Below, piece after piece: positions 27,563 through 38,124 of a stretch of 64,000 nt of DNA. Below the pieces are notes generated by a model. The model saw only the letters and a program-made list of their open reading frames with translations, made no database searches and was not told where the DNA came from. Origin of the DNA: Nocardia alba NBRC 108234 (GTDB taxonomy: Bacteria; Actinomycetota; Actinomycetes; Mycobacteriales; Mycobacteriaceae); assembly GCF_001612665.1 (NCBI RefSeq), contig NZ_BDAX01000009.1, positions 124,001 to 188,000 on the forward strand. Direction: 5' to 3'. Within the stretch, counting starts at the first letter, position 1. Every line of letters begins with the position of its first letter. A program made the position numbers and the translations under genes.

Positions 27563-28857
27563 TCGGCCATGCTCTGATCCGAATACGACATCGCGAAATC
27601 GCTGAGTGCGGTGTCGAACTTCTCGCTGCCGCCGATGTAGGCGTCGATGGCCAGCGGGTCGCCGGAGCGGCAGTGGGCGCGCGCCAGCACGGCGCCACAG
27701 AGTCCGCCATAGTTGGACAGTTGCCGGTGGCTCAGATTCTCGATATCGGCCGAACCCTTCATATCGCGGAACTGACGCCAGTAGTAGTGCACGCCCGCGG
27801 GGCCGGTAGCCCAGCCGAGGAAGATATCGCTCGCCGCCTGCATCAAGCGCTGGCCGGTGACGACGCGATGACCCTGCTGCTTATACCGGCTCGCCTTCTG
27901 ATACGGCTCCAGCACGGAGATGCCGGCCTCCTTCAACTGCAGGAACAGCGGAGTGCCGGACTCCTTGTCCATCAGCAGCACGATGAAGCACCGGGTGCCG
28001 ACGCTGCCGACCCCGACGACCTTCACCGCGAAGTCGACGACGGTGTAGCGGTCGACCAGCACACGCATGTGGTCGGGCAGGGTACGCCGGTATTCGGCGA
28101 ACACCGATTTCACGATCGCCTCGTCGGGCAGTTCGATGGGCACCAGCAGTGGCGGCTGATTCTTGATCCGCGGAATGCCGTTGGCATCGGGTTCGGTGAG
28201 TTTGTCCAGCGCCTGCAGGCTGGTGCGCTTCTTGGCCGAGGCGATCGTTTTCTCGGCCAGCTTGCGGCCCTTCTTCCGCTGGACCAGTTCGAGGACTCTA
28301 TCGGCGTCGACCCGGTCGTACCAGATCTCGAGACTGTCCCGCTCGGTCATCGCCTCGATGCCCTCGCGATAGCCGCGGGCGGTCGCCTCCGCCGCCGATG
28401 CCGCGTCCTCGTCGGAACACCCGTTGTCGAGCGCCGCGACCGCGACACTGGCGACCAAGCGTTTGAGATCCCACTCGAACGGGCCGGGCAGCGTCTCGTC
28501 GAAGTCGTTGACGTCGAACACGAGATTGCGTTCCGGAGTGCCGAAGAGCCCGAAATTCGACAGGTGCGCGTCGCCGCACAGTTGCGCGATGAGCCCGGTG
28601 TCAGGACCGCGACTCAGGTCGTAGGCCATGACCGCCGCGGCGCCGCGCAGAAAGGTGAACGGCGACACCGCCATTCGCGCCATCCGGATCGGCACCAGAT
28701 TCTGCACCCGCGTCGCGTTCTGCTTCAGCAGAATCGCCACCGGGTCCTCACGTCCCGGCCCGGCCTTCCACTCCCCCAACGCGGACCGCGAAACCCGCTT
28801 GCGCGCCGCCTTGCCGACCTCCGCCGCCTGCTGCTCGAAATCCTCAACCGTCGTCAT
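27499..28857 (-). CDS. DUF2252 family protein, 452 aa
   Basis: Matches the family throughout: VPIRMARMAVSPFTFLRGAA, then LCGDAHLSNFGLFGTPER and FDVNDFDETLPGPFEWDLKR, which look like the catalytic and metal motifs (H-N and D-x-D) of a kinase-like (aminoglycoside phosphotransferase-related) fold. Soluble and cytoplasmic; no activity is established that I know of. ATG start. Single gene with no operon partner. Confidence 0.92.
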   Translation of the reverse strand: MTTVEDFEQQAAEVGKAARKRVSRSALGEWKAGPGREDPVAILLKQNATRVQNLVPIRMARMAVSPFTFLRGAAAVMAYDLSRGPDTGLIAQLCGDAHLSNFGLFGTPERNLVFDVNDFDETLPGPFEWDLKRLVASVAVAALDNGCSDEDAASAAEATARGYREGIEAMTERDSLEIWYDRVDADRVLELVQRKKGRKLAEKTIASAKKRTSLQALDKLTEPDANGIPRIKNQPPLLVPIELPDEAIVKSVFAEYRRTLPDHMRVLVDRYTVVDFAVKVVGVGSVGTRCFIVLLMDKESGTPLFLQLKEAGISVLEPYQKASRYKQQGHRVVTGQRLMQAASDIFLGWATGPAGVHYYWRQFRDMKGSADIENLSHRQLSNYGGLCGAVLARAHCRSGDPLAIDAYIGGSEKFDTALSDFAMSYSDQSMADYRLLRAAIKDGRVEVADNPY

Positions 28858-28944
28858 CGAGCAAGTCTTGCGCTACCCAGCCGTCACGGCAAGGACCAGC
28901 GGATAACCATGAGGTGACAGCGCGTGCCGCCATTCCGGCAAACA

Positions 28945-28977
28945 CGAATGGCCCGTCCGAACCGGACGGGCCATTCG
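28945..28977. terminator. perfect 15-bp terminator hairpin after ilvC
   Basis: CGAATGGCCCGTCCG (28945-28959) and CGGACGGGCCATTCG (28963-28977) form a perfect stem with the 3-nt loop AAC, 14 bp after the ilvC stop in the direction of transcription. Confidence 0.8.
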
Positions 28978-28991
28978 CGCGGGATGAAACC

Positions 28992-30041
<1,050 letters not shown>

Positions 30042-30067
30042 TTATCGCGGGGGTTGCTGGGGGCGAT

Positions 30068-30571
30068 TCAGCGGGTGGCTGTGATCGACTTCGGTCCGCG
30101 GCCGACGGCCACGACACCGGACTGCACGATCTCGCGGATCCCGTACGGCTCGACCATGCGCAGCAGCGCGTCGAGCTTGGAGCGGGTGCCGGTCGCTTCG
30201 ATGGTCAGCGCGTCGGGCGAGACGTCGATCACCTTGGCGCGGAACAACTGCACGGCCTCGATCACCTGCGTGCGCACCGACGCGTCGGCCCGCACCTTCA
30301 CCAGGATCAGCTCGCGGGCCACCGAGGCATCGGCGTCCTGCTCCACGATCTTGATGACGTTGATCAGCTTGTTGAGCTGCTTGGTGACCTGTTCGAGGGG
30401 CAGATCGTCAACGGTCACGACGATCGTCATGCGCGAGATCTCGGGGATCTCGGTGCCGCCGACGGCCAGCGATTCGATATTGAAGCCACGGCGCGAGAAC
30501 AGGCTCGCGACTCGCGCCAGCACGCCCGGCTTGTCCTCGACGAGGACGCTCAGGGTGTGGGTGGTGCTCAT
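30068..30571 (-). CDS. ilvN: acetolactate synthase small (regulatory) subunit, 167 aa
   Basis: N-terminal ACT domain ([20 protein letters not shown], about 4-78) that binds valine for feedback inhibition, and a C-terminal domain beginning [11 protein letters not shown]. It binds to and stimulates IlvB. The ATG at 30571 overlaps the ilvB stop by ATGA; a longer open frame reaches into ilvB and is rejected. Named ilvH in some annotations. Confidence 0.96.
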   Translation of the reverse strand: MSTTHTLSVLVEDKPGVLARVASLFSRRGFNIESLAVGGTEIPEISRMTIVVTVDDLPLEQVTKQLNKLINVIKIVEQDADASVARELILVKVRADASVRTQVIEAVQLFRAKVIDVSPDALTIEATGTRSKLDALLRMVEPYGIREIVQSGVVAVGRGPKSITATR

Positions 30572-32496
30572 TCGTCGTCGCCCTTCTCGGAGGTGGCCTG
30601 CTCGCGTTCCATCGCCTCGTGGATGACGGCCGGTTCGGAGACCGACTCGTCGTCGTCGAAGAGCGGACGGATGCCGCGGGCGAACATGATCTCGTCGTTG
30701 CTGGTGCCCGAGGCGACCATCGGCCAGACCTGGGCGTCCTTGCCGACGATGAAATCGATCACGACCGGGCGGTCGGTGATCGCCTGGGCCTGGCGGATCG
30801 CGTCCTCGACCTCGGACTCCTTCTCCACCCGGATGCCGACGCAACCCAGCGCCTCGGCCAGCTTCACGAAATCGGGGATGCGCAGGGTGTGCGTGCCGAG
30901 ATCGGTGTTGGAGTAACGCTGTTCGTAGAACAGGGTCTGCCACTGGCGGACCATGCCCAGGTTGCCGTTGTTGATCAGGGCGACCTTGATCGGCACACCC
31001 TCGATCGCGCAGGTGGCCAGTTCCTGGTTGGTCATCTGGAAGCAGCCGTCACCGTCGACCGCCCAGACTTCCTTGTCCGGCGCGCCCATCTTGGCGCCCA
31101 TCGCGGCGGGAACCGAGTAGCCCATGGTGCCGAGACCGCCCGAGTTGAGCCAGGTGCGCGGGTTCTCGTACTTGATGAACTGCGCGGCCCACATCTGGTG
31201 CTGGCCGACGCCGGCGCAGTAGATGGCCTCGGGGCCCGCGAGACGGCCGAGCGTCTCGATGACGTACTCCGGCGAGACCGAGCCGTCGCTGGGGGTCTTC
31301 CAGCCCAGCGGGTAGTTCTCGCGGATGCCGCTGAGGTAGGCCCACCATTCGGTGAGGTTCAGCAGCGGTGCGGCACCCGACTGCGGATCGGCCTTGAGGG
31401 TCTCGATCAGCTCGACGATCACCTCGCGCGCGTCGCCTACGATCGGGACGTCGGCGTGGCGGTTCTTGCCGATCTCGGCCGGGTCGATGTCGGCGTGGAT
31501 GACCTTCGCATCGGGGGCGAAGGAGTCCAGCTGACCGGTGACGCGGTCGTCGAACCGGGCGCCGAGGGTGATCAGCAGGTCCGACTTCTGCAGCGCGGCG
31601 ACGGCGCCGACGGTGCCGTGCATGCCGGGCATGCCCATGTTCAGGGTGTGGCTGTCGGGGAACGCGCCCCGCGCCATCAGGGTGGTGACCACCGGGATGC
31701 CGGTGAGCTCGGCCAGCTCGAGCAGTTCGGGCGAGGCATCGGACTTGATGACACCGCCACCGACGTAGAGCACCGGCTGCTTGGCCTCCAGGATCATCCT
31801 GGCGGCCTCGCGCACCTGCTTGCCGTGCGGCTTGGTGACCGGACGGTAGCCGGGCAGCCGCATCTCCGGCGGCCACGAGAACGTGGTCTGGGCCTGCAGG
31901 GCGTCCTTGGTGATGTCGACCAAGACCGCGCCGGGGCGACCCGAGGCGGCGAGGTAGAACGCCTCGGCCAGGGTGCGCGGGATCTCGGCGGCGTCCTTGA
32001 CCAGGAAGTTGTGCTTGGTGACCGGCATCGTGATGCCCGAGATGTCGGCTTCCTGGAACGCGTCGGTGCCGACCAGGCTCGACGGCACCTGACCGGTGAT
32101 CGCCACGATCGGGACCGAGTCCATCTGCGCGTCGGCCAGCGGGGTCACCAGGTTGGTGGCGCCGGGACCGGATGTGGCCATACACACACCGACCCTGCCC
32201 GAGGCCTGCGCGTAGCCGGTCGCCGCGTGACCGGCGCCCTGCTCGTGCCGGACCAGGACGTGGCGAACCTTCTTGGAGTCGAACAGCGGGTCGTAGACAG
32301 GAAGGACCGCGCCGCCGGGAATGCCGAATACCGTGTCGACGTCGAGCTCTTCGAGAGACCGAACCACCGACTGGGCGCCGGTCACGCGCTCGGGCGCGAC
32401 CTGGCGGCGGGCGGGGCTGGTCGCCGGGCTACCGGGGGTAGCTGAAGGCGCTGACCTGCGGGCCGATGGCCCGGGTCGTGCGGTTGGTGCACTCAC
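30568..32496 (-). CDS. ilvB: acetolactate synthase large (catalytic) subunit, 642 aa
   Basis: ThDP-dependent condensation of pyruvate with pyruvate or 2-oxobutyrate. The catalytic glutamate is in [16 protein letters not shown], and the ThDP/Mg2+ motif [15 protein letters not shown]...NNGNLGM is near residue 490-530. The first 38 residues are Ala/Pro/Arg-rich and not conserved. GTG start. Preceded by a leader peptide and attenuator-like region; first gene of ilvBNC. Confidence 0.97.
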   Translation of the reverse strand: MSAPTARPGPSARRSAPSATPGSPATSPARRQVAPERVTGAQSVVRSLEELDVDTVFGIPGGAVLPVYDPLFDSKKVRHVLVRHEQGAGHAATGYAQASGRVGVCMATSGPGATNLVTPLADAQMDSVPIVAITGQVPSSLVGTDAFQEADISGITMPVTKHNFLVKDAAEIPRTLAEAFYLAASGRPGAVLVDITKDALQAQTTFSWPPEMRLPGYRPVTKPHGKQVREAARMILEAKQPVLYVGGGVIKSDASPELLELAELTGIPVVTTLMARGAFPDSHTLNMGMPGMHGTVGAVAALQKSDLLITLGARFDDRVTGQLDSFAPDAKVIHADIDPAEIGKNRHADVPIVGDAREVIVELIETLKADPQSGAAPLLNLTEWWAYLSGIRENYPLGWKTPSDGSVSPEYVIETLGRLAGPEAIYCAGVGQHQMWAAQFIKYENPRTWLNSGGLGTMGYSVPAAMGAKMGAPDKEVWAVDGDGCFQMTNQELATCAIEGVPIKVALINNGNLGMVRQWQTLFYEQRYSNTDLGTHTLRIPDFVKLAEALGCVGIRVEKESEVEDAIRQAQAITDRPVVIDFIVGKDAQVWPMVASGTSNDEIMFARGIRPLFDDDESVSEPAVIHEAMEREQATSEKGDDE

Positions 32497-32567
32497 CGTC
32501 TTCGTTCCTTACTGTCTCGTTCTGACTCGGACTGACCCGACAGGGCCGCTGGCATTCGCCCGAACAC

Positions 32568-32615
32568 AAAAAAGCCCCCGCCCAGCGCATGGCTGTTCGA
32601 GGGTGGCGCGTCGCA
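32568..32615 (-). promoter_or_regulatory. attenuator-like terminator in the ilvB leader
   Basis: In the transcript, a G-rich run (GGGCGGGGGC) ends in six U residues (32573-32568). The G-rich arm can pair with either AGCC just upstream (32594-32591) or GCCACCC (32607-32601), giving mutually exclusive short stems, as expected of an attenuator between the leader peptide and ilvB. The folding is drawn by eye. Confidence 0.5.
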
Positions 32616-32647
32616 AACGCGAGCTGACGTATCGACTGGTGTCAGGC

Positions 32648-32692
32648 TCAGCGCTGGACGCGCCGGCCGATTACGAGCTCGTTTCGAATCAC
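32648..32692 (-). CDS. ilvB leader peptide, 14 aa, branched-chain-residue rich
   Basis: GTG-initiated peptide reading (M)IRNELVIGRRVQR then TGA. It has Ile, Leu, Val, Ile and Val among its 14 residues and resembles the actinobacterial ilvB leader peptides with an ILVLGKRVG-like core that I remember from Streptomyces. It ends 33 nt before the attenuator-like stems. No Shine-Dalgarno is seen, but the GTG is 7 nt after a -10 hexamer, so the message would be leaderless and begin at this codon. Stalling when charged branched-chain tRNA is scarce would favour transcription into ilvB. Confidence 0.65.
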   Translation of the reverse strand: MIRNELVIGRRVQR

Positions 32693-32699
32693 GCATACG

Positions 32700-32729
32700 A
32701 CGTTAGGCGCGCGTAGTGCGTCGAGTCAA
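32700..32729 (-). promoter_or_regulatory. ilvB promoter, TTGACT-18-TAACGT
   Basis: -35 TTGACT (32729-32724) and -10 TAACGT (32705-32700), 18 bp apart, a near-consensus housekeeping-sigma promoter. The start point predicted 7 nt downstream coincides with the GTG of the leader peptide. Confidence 0.65.
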
Positions 32730-32809
32730 ACAGGCTTTCCACTCCGGTCCCATTCTGTGGGACTCGAGTGGTTGCGTGGGTCCGTGTACCAAGATGCGAG
32801 GATAGGAGG

Positions 32810-33583
32810 GTGTCATCACCGCATCAGTCCGTGCCACCGGCTAAATCGTCCCACACCACCGGCGAGGGAACCGATACGGGTCGTCCGTCGCGACCCGGCG
32901 GCCTGCGCTCGGCCAGTACGGGGCGGCTCGCCGCGATCGGCGCGGTGGTACTGGCCTACTTGGCCTTCGTCGTCGTCGGCACCGTGCAGGACTGGTCGCT
33001 GGGGGTTCGGGTCGGGTTGATCGTGCCCGTCGCGGTGGTCGTCTGGCTGCTGATGCCGCGCCGGACGAACACGCCGACGCCGGGCGTGCACGTGATCGGC
33101 GTCCCGCGCCTGGCCTATATCGGCGTGCTGGTGTTGGCGTTCTGCGTGTTCTTCCCGTTCGTCGGGTGGCCGGTGGGCCTGTGGTGGTTGCTGCTGTTCC
33201 CGGTGCTCGCGGTGCTGTGGGTGACGCGGACGCACACCACCGTCTCGGAGGCCGGGCTGGATCTGAGTTCGATGCTCGGTAAGAGCAAGCACCTCGACTG
33301 GGCGCGCGTCAAGGGGATCAGCATCCCCGAGCGCGGATATGTGCGCGCCCGGCTCGACGACGATTCCGAGGTGAAACTGCCCGCTGTCGGCTACGACCGG
33401 CTGCGCGAGCTGATCGAGGCGTCCGGCGGACGGCTGCCCGATGTGTTCGCCGCCGCCGAGGCGGCCGAGGCCGAACGCGTCGCCGCCGAGCGGGCGGCGG
33501 CGCAGGCCGAATCCGACGCGAAAGCCGAGACCGAGGCGACGACATCGTCGGATGAGAAAGCCGAGCCGAAGTCCGAGCAGTAG
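32810..33583 (+). CDS. PH-domain membrane protein, Cfp6 (Rv3004)-like, 257 aa
   Basis: Four hydrophobic segments (about residues 40-62, 63-80, 100-118, 120-140) precede a bacterial PH domain ([30 protein letters not shown] to about residue 215), and an Ala/Glu-rich charged tail follows. In M. tuberculosis the equivalent gene (cfp6) has the same place, divergent from ilvB1. The start is uncertain: GTG 32810 directly follows AGGAGG, too close for normal use, while the alternatives (GTG 32768 or 32831) lack any site. Function unknown; membrane-attached. Confidence 0.85.
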   Translation: MSSPHQSVPPAKSSHTTGEGTDTGRPSRPGGLRSASTGRLAAIGAVVLAYLAFVVVGTVQDWSLGVRVGLIVPVAVVVWLLMPRRTNTPTPGVHVIGVPRLAYIGVLVLAFCVFFPFVGWPVGLWWLLLFPVLAVLWVTRTHTTVSEAGLDLSSMLGKSKHLDWARVKGISIPERGYVRARLDDDSEVKLPAVGYDRLRELIEASGGRLPDVFAAAEAAEAERVAAERAAAQAESDAKAETEATTSSDEKAEPKSEQ

Positions 33584-33887
33584 CCGTGCGCACTGTGTGT
33601 CCGAGCACGTCGGGAATCGCCCACGCCCGCGCCGACTTTGTACCGGTAGGCTGACGGCAACCGGGCAACCCGCGCCGACGGCACCACCGCGGCGACACCT
33701 CACGGAGCGACACTCCCGCCTCGAGCCCGGTTCCGGCACTCCCGGACACAGCACCGGCGCGACGCGACCATCGCCCGCCGGAGTAACGTGGCCGCTTGCC
33801 GGACGCACCGCGTACTCGCCCGTGCCGCGCAGGTCAGCCCCCTGCTCGCACGCTTGCCACGCACCCAGCGACACCACGAGGACTTCC
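33584..33887. other. 304-bp intergenic region before ilvD
   Basis: Several frames are open by high G+C alone, but none has a start, conserved motif or ribosome-binding site I trust. I see no strong hairpin or T-box-like element. TAGGCT at about 33646-33651 could be a -10 hexamer; the ilvD promoter presumably lies here. Confidence 0.4.
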
Positions 33888-35729
33888 ATGCCACCGCTTC
33901 GTTCACGGACCACCACCATCGGCCGCAATGCCGCGGGCGCGCGCTCGCTCTGGCGCGCGACCGGCATGACCGATTCCGATTTCGGCAAGCCGATCATCGC
34001 GATCGCGAACTCCTACACGCAGTTCGTCCCCGGTCACGTGCACCTCAAGAACATGGGCGACATCGTCGCCGAGGCCGTGCGCGCCGCCGGTGGCGTGCCG
34101 CGCGAGTTCCACACCATCGCCGTCGACGACGGCATCGCCATGGGCCACGGCGGCATGCTCTACTCGCTGCCCTCGCGCGAGATCATCGCCGACTCGGTGG
34201 AGTACATGGCCAACGCCCACACCGCCGACGCGCTGGTGTGTATCTCCAACTGCGACAAGATCACTCCCGGCATGCTCAACGCCGCGATGCGCCTCAACAT
34301 CCCCGCCGTGTTCGTCTCCGGCGGGCCGATGGAGGCCGGTAAGGCCGTGATCGTCGACGGTGTGGCGCAGGCACCGACCGACCTGATCACCGCGATCTCC
34401 GCGAGCGCGAGCCAGACCGTGTCCGACGAAGGACTGGACGAGGTCGAGCGGTCCGCGTGCCCGACCTGCGGTTCGTGTTCCGGCATGTTCACCGCGAACT
34501 CCATGAACTGCCTGACCGAGGCGCTGGGACTCGCCCTGCCCGGCAACGGTTCCACTTTGGCCACCCACTCCGCGCGGCGTGCGCTGTTCGAGCGGGCGGG
34601 CACGGTGATCGTCGATATCGCCAAGCGCTGGTACCAGAACGACGACGCCTCGGTGCTGCCGCGAAACGTGGCCAACGCCAAGGCTTTCCGCAATGCGATG
34701 GCGCTCGACGTCGCCATGGGCGGCTCGACCAACACCGTGCTGCACACCCTCGCCGCCGCGCAGGAGGGCGAGATCGACTTCGATCTGCAGAGCATCGACG
34801 AGATCAGCCGCCGGGTGCCGTGCCTGTCGAAGGTGTCGCCGAACTCGGATTACCACATGGAAGACGTGCACCGCGCCGGCGGCATCCCCGCCATCCTCGG
34901 TGAGCTGCGTCGCGGTGGACTGCTCGAGACCGACGTCACCACCGTGCACACCGCCTCGTTCGAGGAGTACCTCGACACCTGGGATGTGCGCTCGGGCAAG
35001 GCCTCCGACGAGGCCAAGGAACTCTTCCACGCCGCACCCGGTGGGGTGCGCACGGTCGAGCCGTTCTCCACCAGCAACCGCTGGTCCTCGCTCGACACCG
35101 ACGCCGCCGGTGGCTGCATCCGCGACATCGAGAACGCCTACACCGTCGAGGGCGGGCTGTGCGTGCTGCGCGGCAATATCGCCCCCGACGGCGCGATCCT
35201 CAAGACCGCGGGCATCGACGAAGACCTGTTCACCTTCGAAGGCCCGGCCGTGGTGGTCGAGTCGCAGGAGGAGGCGGTGTCGATGATCCTGGGCAAGAAG
35301 ATCCAGCCCGGCGATGTGGTCGTCGTCCGCTACGAAGGCCCCGCGGGCGGTCCGGGCATGCAGGAGATGCTGCACCCGACCTCGTTCCTCAAGGGCCTCG
35401 GCCTCGGCAAGGTGTGCGCGCTGATCACCGACGGTCGCTTCTCCGGCGGCACCTCGGGCCTGTCGATCGGCCACGTCTCCCCCGAGGCCGCCTCGGGTGG
35501 CGTCATCGGACTGGTCGAGAACGGCGACCGCATCCGCATCGATGTGCACACTCGCGCGCTGGAAGTCCTTGTCGCCGACGAGGTCCTGGCAGAACGCCGC
35601 GCGAAGATGGAAGCCTCGGAGCGTCCGTGGCAGCCGATCAACCGCGAGCGCACGGTCACCACCGCCCTGCGCGCCTACGCTGCGCTGGCGACGTCGGCCG
35701 ACAAGGGCGCGGTCCGGCGCGTGCCGTAG
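33888..35729 (+). CDS. ilvD: dihydroxy-acid dehydratase, 613 aa
   Basis: Dehydrates the dihydroxy acids to 2-oxoisovalerate and 3-methyl-2-oxopentanoate, the step after IlvC. Iron-sulfur ligands are visible in [12 protein letters not shown] and [11 protein letters not shown]; the conserved MHGSTN-like region appears as [20 protein letters not shown], and [19 protein letters not shown] is near the C-terminus. Length is typical. ATG 33888 with GAGG 6 nt upstream. On the opposite strand from ilvBNC, separated from it by the Cfp6-like gene. Confidence 0.97.
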   Translation: MPPLRSRTTTIGRNAAGARSLWRATGMTDSDFGKPIIAIANSYTQFVPGHVHLKNMGDIVAEAVRAAGGVPREFHTIAVDDGIAMGHGGMLYSLPSREIIADSVEYMANAHTADALVCISNCDKITPGMLNAAMRLNIPAVFVSGGPMEAGKAVIVDGVAQAPTDLITAISASASQTVSDEGLDEVERSACPTCGSCSGMFTANSMNCLTEALGLALPGNGSTLATHSARRALFERAGTVIVDIAKRWYQNDDASVLPRNVANAKAFRNAMALDVAMGGSTNTVLHTLAAAQEGEIDFDLQSIDEISRRVPCLSKVSPNSDYHMEDVHRAGGIPAILGELRRGGLLETDVTTVHTASFEEYLDTWDVRSGKASDEAKELFHAAPGGVRTVEPFSTSNRWSSLDTDAAGGCIRDIENAYTVEGGLCVLRGNIAPDGAILKTAGIDEDLFTFEGPAVVVESQEEAVSMILGKKIQPGDVVVVRYEGPAGGPGMQEMLHPTSFLKGLGLGKVCALITDGRFSGGTSGLSIGHVSPEAASGGVIGLVENGDRIRIDVHTRALEVLVADEVLAERRAKMEASERPWQPINRERTVTTALRAYAALATSADKGAVRRVP

Positions 35730-35767
35730 CCCAGCCGCCTCTCCGCGTATTTCGGCCAGACTCGAGT

Positions 35768-35799
35768 GCGCCGCCGGTCGTATATGCGACCGGCGGCGC
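35768..35799. terminator. perfect 13-bp terminator hairpin after ilvD
   Basis: GCGCCGCCGGTCG (35768-35780) and CGACCGGCGGCGC (35787-35799) around the loop TATATG, 38 bp after the ilvD stop and ahead of the end of the convergent efflux gene. Confidence 0.75.
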
Positions 35800-35923
35800 G
35801 CTTGTTGGTCGGGTCAGCTCGTTCCCGGTGAGTTACCCATGTTCCTGCGAGATCAGGGGTTCTTTTCGCCGATCGAAATGGCCTGGTCCTGTCGATATGT
35901 GCGACGGGGCCAGATCTTCGGTG

Positions 35924-37543
35924 TCAGACGAGCGCGGGTTGTGTTGTCGACGTTGACGACTCGTCGTCGCGGCCGGTCCTGGAGGGAATCAGGGCTGTGG
36001 CGACGAGGCCGAGCAGGACGAAGCCCGCGGCCAGGTAGGCGCCGAGGTTGATGCCGGTGGTCATGGCGGATCGGCCGACGGTGGCTACCTCTTGCGTATC
36101 CGGCTGGGCGGCGAAACCTTCGATCGCCGCGCCCGCGCTGCCGGTGATGGCGTGGGCGTACTGCTGGGACTGGGCCGGGGGCATGCCTGTCGCCGTCAGG
36201 TCCTTGTCGACGTTCGCGCTCAACGTGGTGAAGAAGACTGTTGTGAGCAGGGCGATGCCGAGCGCGGAACCCAACTGCCGGAAGGCGCTCTGGATGCCGG
36301 AGGCCTGGCCGTTGTCGGCTTCGGGAACATCGGCCAGCACGACGTTGGTCACCTGGGCTGTGGCGAAACCGACGCCGATGCCGTACACGCACAGGACCAG
36401 CGAGATCGACCACCACGAACTGTCGGTGGCGGCGAAGAAGCCGAGCCCGACCAGGCCCACCACCTCGAGTCCCAGACCGAGGCGGACCATGTTCAGCGGC
36501 GAGGCCTTACCCGCGAGCCCGAAGCTGGCGCCGCTGGCGATGAAGCTGCCGATGGCGATCGGCACCAGCGCGAGACCGGACTGCAGGGCGCTGTAGCCCA
36601 GGGTGAACTGCAACCACAGCGGCAGCACGGCGACGATGCCGAACTCACCGAGACCGATGATCAGGGTCGCGATATTGCCGTTGCGGAACGAGGCCAGCGA
36701 GAACAGGCTCAGGTCCATCAGCGCCTTGTCGGCGTTGCCGCCGCGGCGCAGCAGTACCTGCCTGATGACGAAACCGCCCAGCGCCAGCACACTCAGCACG
36801 AGCGCGACCAGAACCGGCGAAGGCCCACTACCCCAGGTGAATCCGGCGATTCCGAGCGGGTGCACGGTGGTGATCCAGCCGTAGGTGCGGCCCTCGACGA
36901 GTCCGAACGCGAGCAGCCCGAGGCCGAGCACCGACAGGATCGAGCCGAGCACGTCGAGTCGGCCGGCGACCTTCGGCGACGGCGCGATGCACACCAGCAC
37001 ACCCACCACGATCAGCGCGGCCAGCGGCACATTGATGCCGAACGCCCAACGCCAGGACACGTGTTCGGCCAGCCAACCGCCGAGCAGCGGACCGAGCGCG
37101 GCGGCCGCACCGATCGTGGAACCCCACACGGCGAAGGCTTGACCACGGGCTTTGCCACTGAAGGTGGCGTTGAGCAGTGCCAGCGAGGTCGGCAGGATCA
37201 TCGCCGCGCCCGCGCCCTGCAGGAATCGGGCGATGACCAGCAGTCCGCCGTCCGGCGCGAGCCCGGCCAGGATGCTGGTCGCGCCGAACACCACGACGCC
37301 GGCGACGAACACCCGCCGCGCCCCGACCATGTCCGCTACCCGGCCGACCACCAGCAGCAGGGCCGCGAAGACGATCGCGTAGGACTCCTGAATCCATTGC
37401 GCCTCGGTGGAACCCGTGTCCAGATCTTCGATGATCGACGGGATGATCACGTTCACGATCGTGGTGTCGACCACGATCAGCGCCACGCCGAGGGCGATGG
37501 CGATCAAGCCGAGCCATCGGCGAAGGGACGACTCTTGACTCAT
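35924..37543 (-). CDS. MFS drug transporter, DHA2 (EmrB/QacA) family, 539 aa
   Basis: 14 predicted membrane helices. Motif C-like and A-like signatures are present: VVDTTIVNVIIPSI in helix 1 (family motif D1), VVGRVADMVGARR in the first cytoplasmic loop (motif A) and LGPLLGGWL in helix 5 (motif C). Members are proton-driven exporters of drugs or other amphipathic compounds. ATG 37543. Divergent from a MarR repressor, with a promoter and palindromic sites in between, so probably induced by its substrate. Confidence 0.92.
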   Translation of the reverse strand: MSQESSLRRWLGLIAIALGVALIVVDTTIVNVIIPSIIEDLDTGSTEAQWIQESYAIVFAALLLVVGRVADMVGARRVFVAGVVVFGATSILAGLAPDGGLLVIARFLQGAGAAMILPTSLALLNATFSGKARGQAFAVWGSTIGAAAALGPLLGGWLAEHVSWRWAFGINVPLAALIVVGVLVCIAPSPKVAGRLDVLGSILSVLGLGLLAFGLVEGRTYGWITTVHPLGIAGFTWGSGPSPVLVALVLSVLALGGFVIRQVLLRRGGNADKALMDLSLFSLASFRNGNIATLIIGLGEFGIVAVLPLWLQFTLGYSALQSGLALVPIAIGSFIASGASFGLAGKASPLNMVRLGLGLEVVGLVGLGFFAATDSSWWSISLVLCVYGIGVGFATAQVTNVVLADVPEADNGQASGIQSAFRQLGSALGIALLTTVFFTTLSANVDKDLTATGMPPAQSQQYAHAITGSAGAAIEGFAAQPDTQEVATVGRSAMTTGINLGAYLAAGFVLLGLVATALIPSRTGRDDESSTSTTQPALV

Positions 37544-37554
37544 CGCACACTCCT

Positions 37555-37611
37555 ATTTCCATGGTGGAATATTTCCATGGTCAAAGTAGATTGTGGGCAA
37601 TAGGATGTCAA
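37555..37611 (-). promoter_or_regulatory. efflux-gene promoter with MarR operator
   Basis: For the leftward transporter gene, TTGACA (37611-37606) and TACTTT (37588-37583) are 17 bp apart. Directly downstream lie two copies of ATTTCCATGGT (37555-37565 and 37571-37581), 16 bp apart, including the palindrome TTCCA-TGG-TGGAA (37557-37569). A repressor bound there would block the transcription start. The repeat is the probable site of the adjacent MarR protein. Confidence 0.65.
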
Positions 37612-37629
37612 ACGATGCGAAAGGAACCT

Positions 37630-38124
37630 ATGAGCCAGGCGGACGCTCGCGCCCAGTACGAACGAATCCACGAAGGCATGCGGGCCTACGGCGCAAGTTA
37701 CCGGGAACTCGCCCGCCGGTTCGCGACCTGGCTCGGGCTGCACTCGACCGACGCCGAGGCGCTGATCGAGATCCTCACCGCCGAGGAACGCGGGAGCACG
37801 CTGTCACCGGCACGGCTGAGCGAACGGATCTCGTTGTCCAACAGCGCCACCACCGCGTTGCTGAACCGGCTGGAACAAGCCGGTCATATCGTGCGCAGCC
37901 GAGAACACGACGACCGTCGCGTCATCACCTTGCGCAGCACACCCCGTATCCACACCCTCGCCAACGACTTCTTCGGTCCACTCGGCACAAAGGTGGAAGG
38001 CACGGTGATGGGAAAATACTCCCCCGCCGAGCTGCGCCGATTCGAAGCCTTCCTGGCCGACATCCACGCCACGATGACCGTCCACCTGGCCGAACCCGCA
38101 CCGCCGCGGCCACGGCTCAGTTGA
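37630..38124 (+). CDS. MarR-family transcriptional regulator, 164 aa
   Basis: Winged-helix core with SPARLSERISLSNSATTALL as the recognition part and LEQAGHIVRSREHDDRRVITL as helix plus wing (D-x-R motif), flanked by dimerisation helices. ATG 37630 has GAAAGGA 5 nt upstream; an alternative in-frame ATG at 37615 lies 8 nt after TAGGAT and could be used leaderlessly. Divergent from the efflux pump it probably represses; its end overlaps that of the DoxX gene by 8 bp. Confidence 0.9.
   Translation: MSQADARAQYERIHEGMRAYGASYRELARRFATWLGLHSTDAEALIEILTAEERGSTLSPARLSERISLSNSATTALLNRLEQAGHIVRSREHDDRRVITLRSTPRIHTLANDFFGPLGTKVEGTVMGKYSPAELRRFEAFLADIHATMTVHLAEPAPPRPRLS

Noticed and set aside
30619..32445. 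608-codon open frame antisense to ilvB
   Set aside because: Its composition (Asp/Arg/Gly/His-rich, no motif) is that of the complementary strand of a high-G+C gene; ilvB itself is unambiguous.
32493..32696. 67-codon frame starting MRDSKRARNR across the ilvB leader
   Set aside because: Overlaps the attenuator and runs into ilvB; the branched-chain-rich 14-codon ORF in another frame fits the regulation far better.
33903..35549. 548-codon open frame antisense to ilvD
   Set aside because: Shadow of ilvD; no domain, no ribosome-binding site, Val/His/Asp-rich junk sequence.
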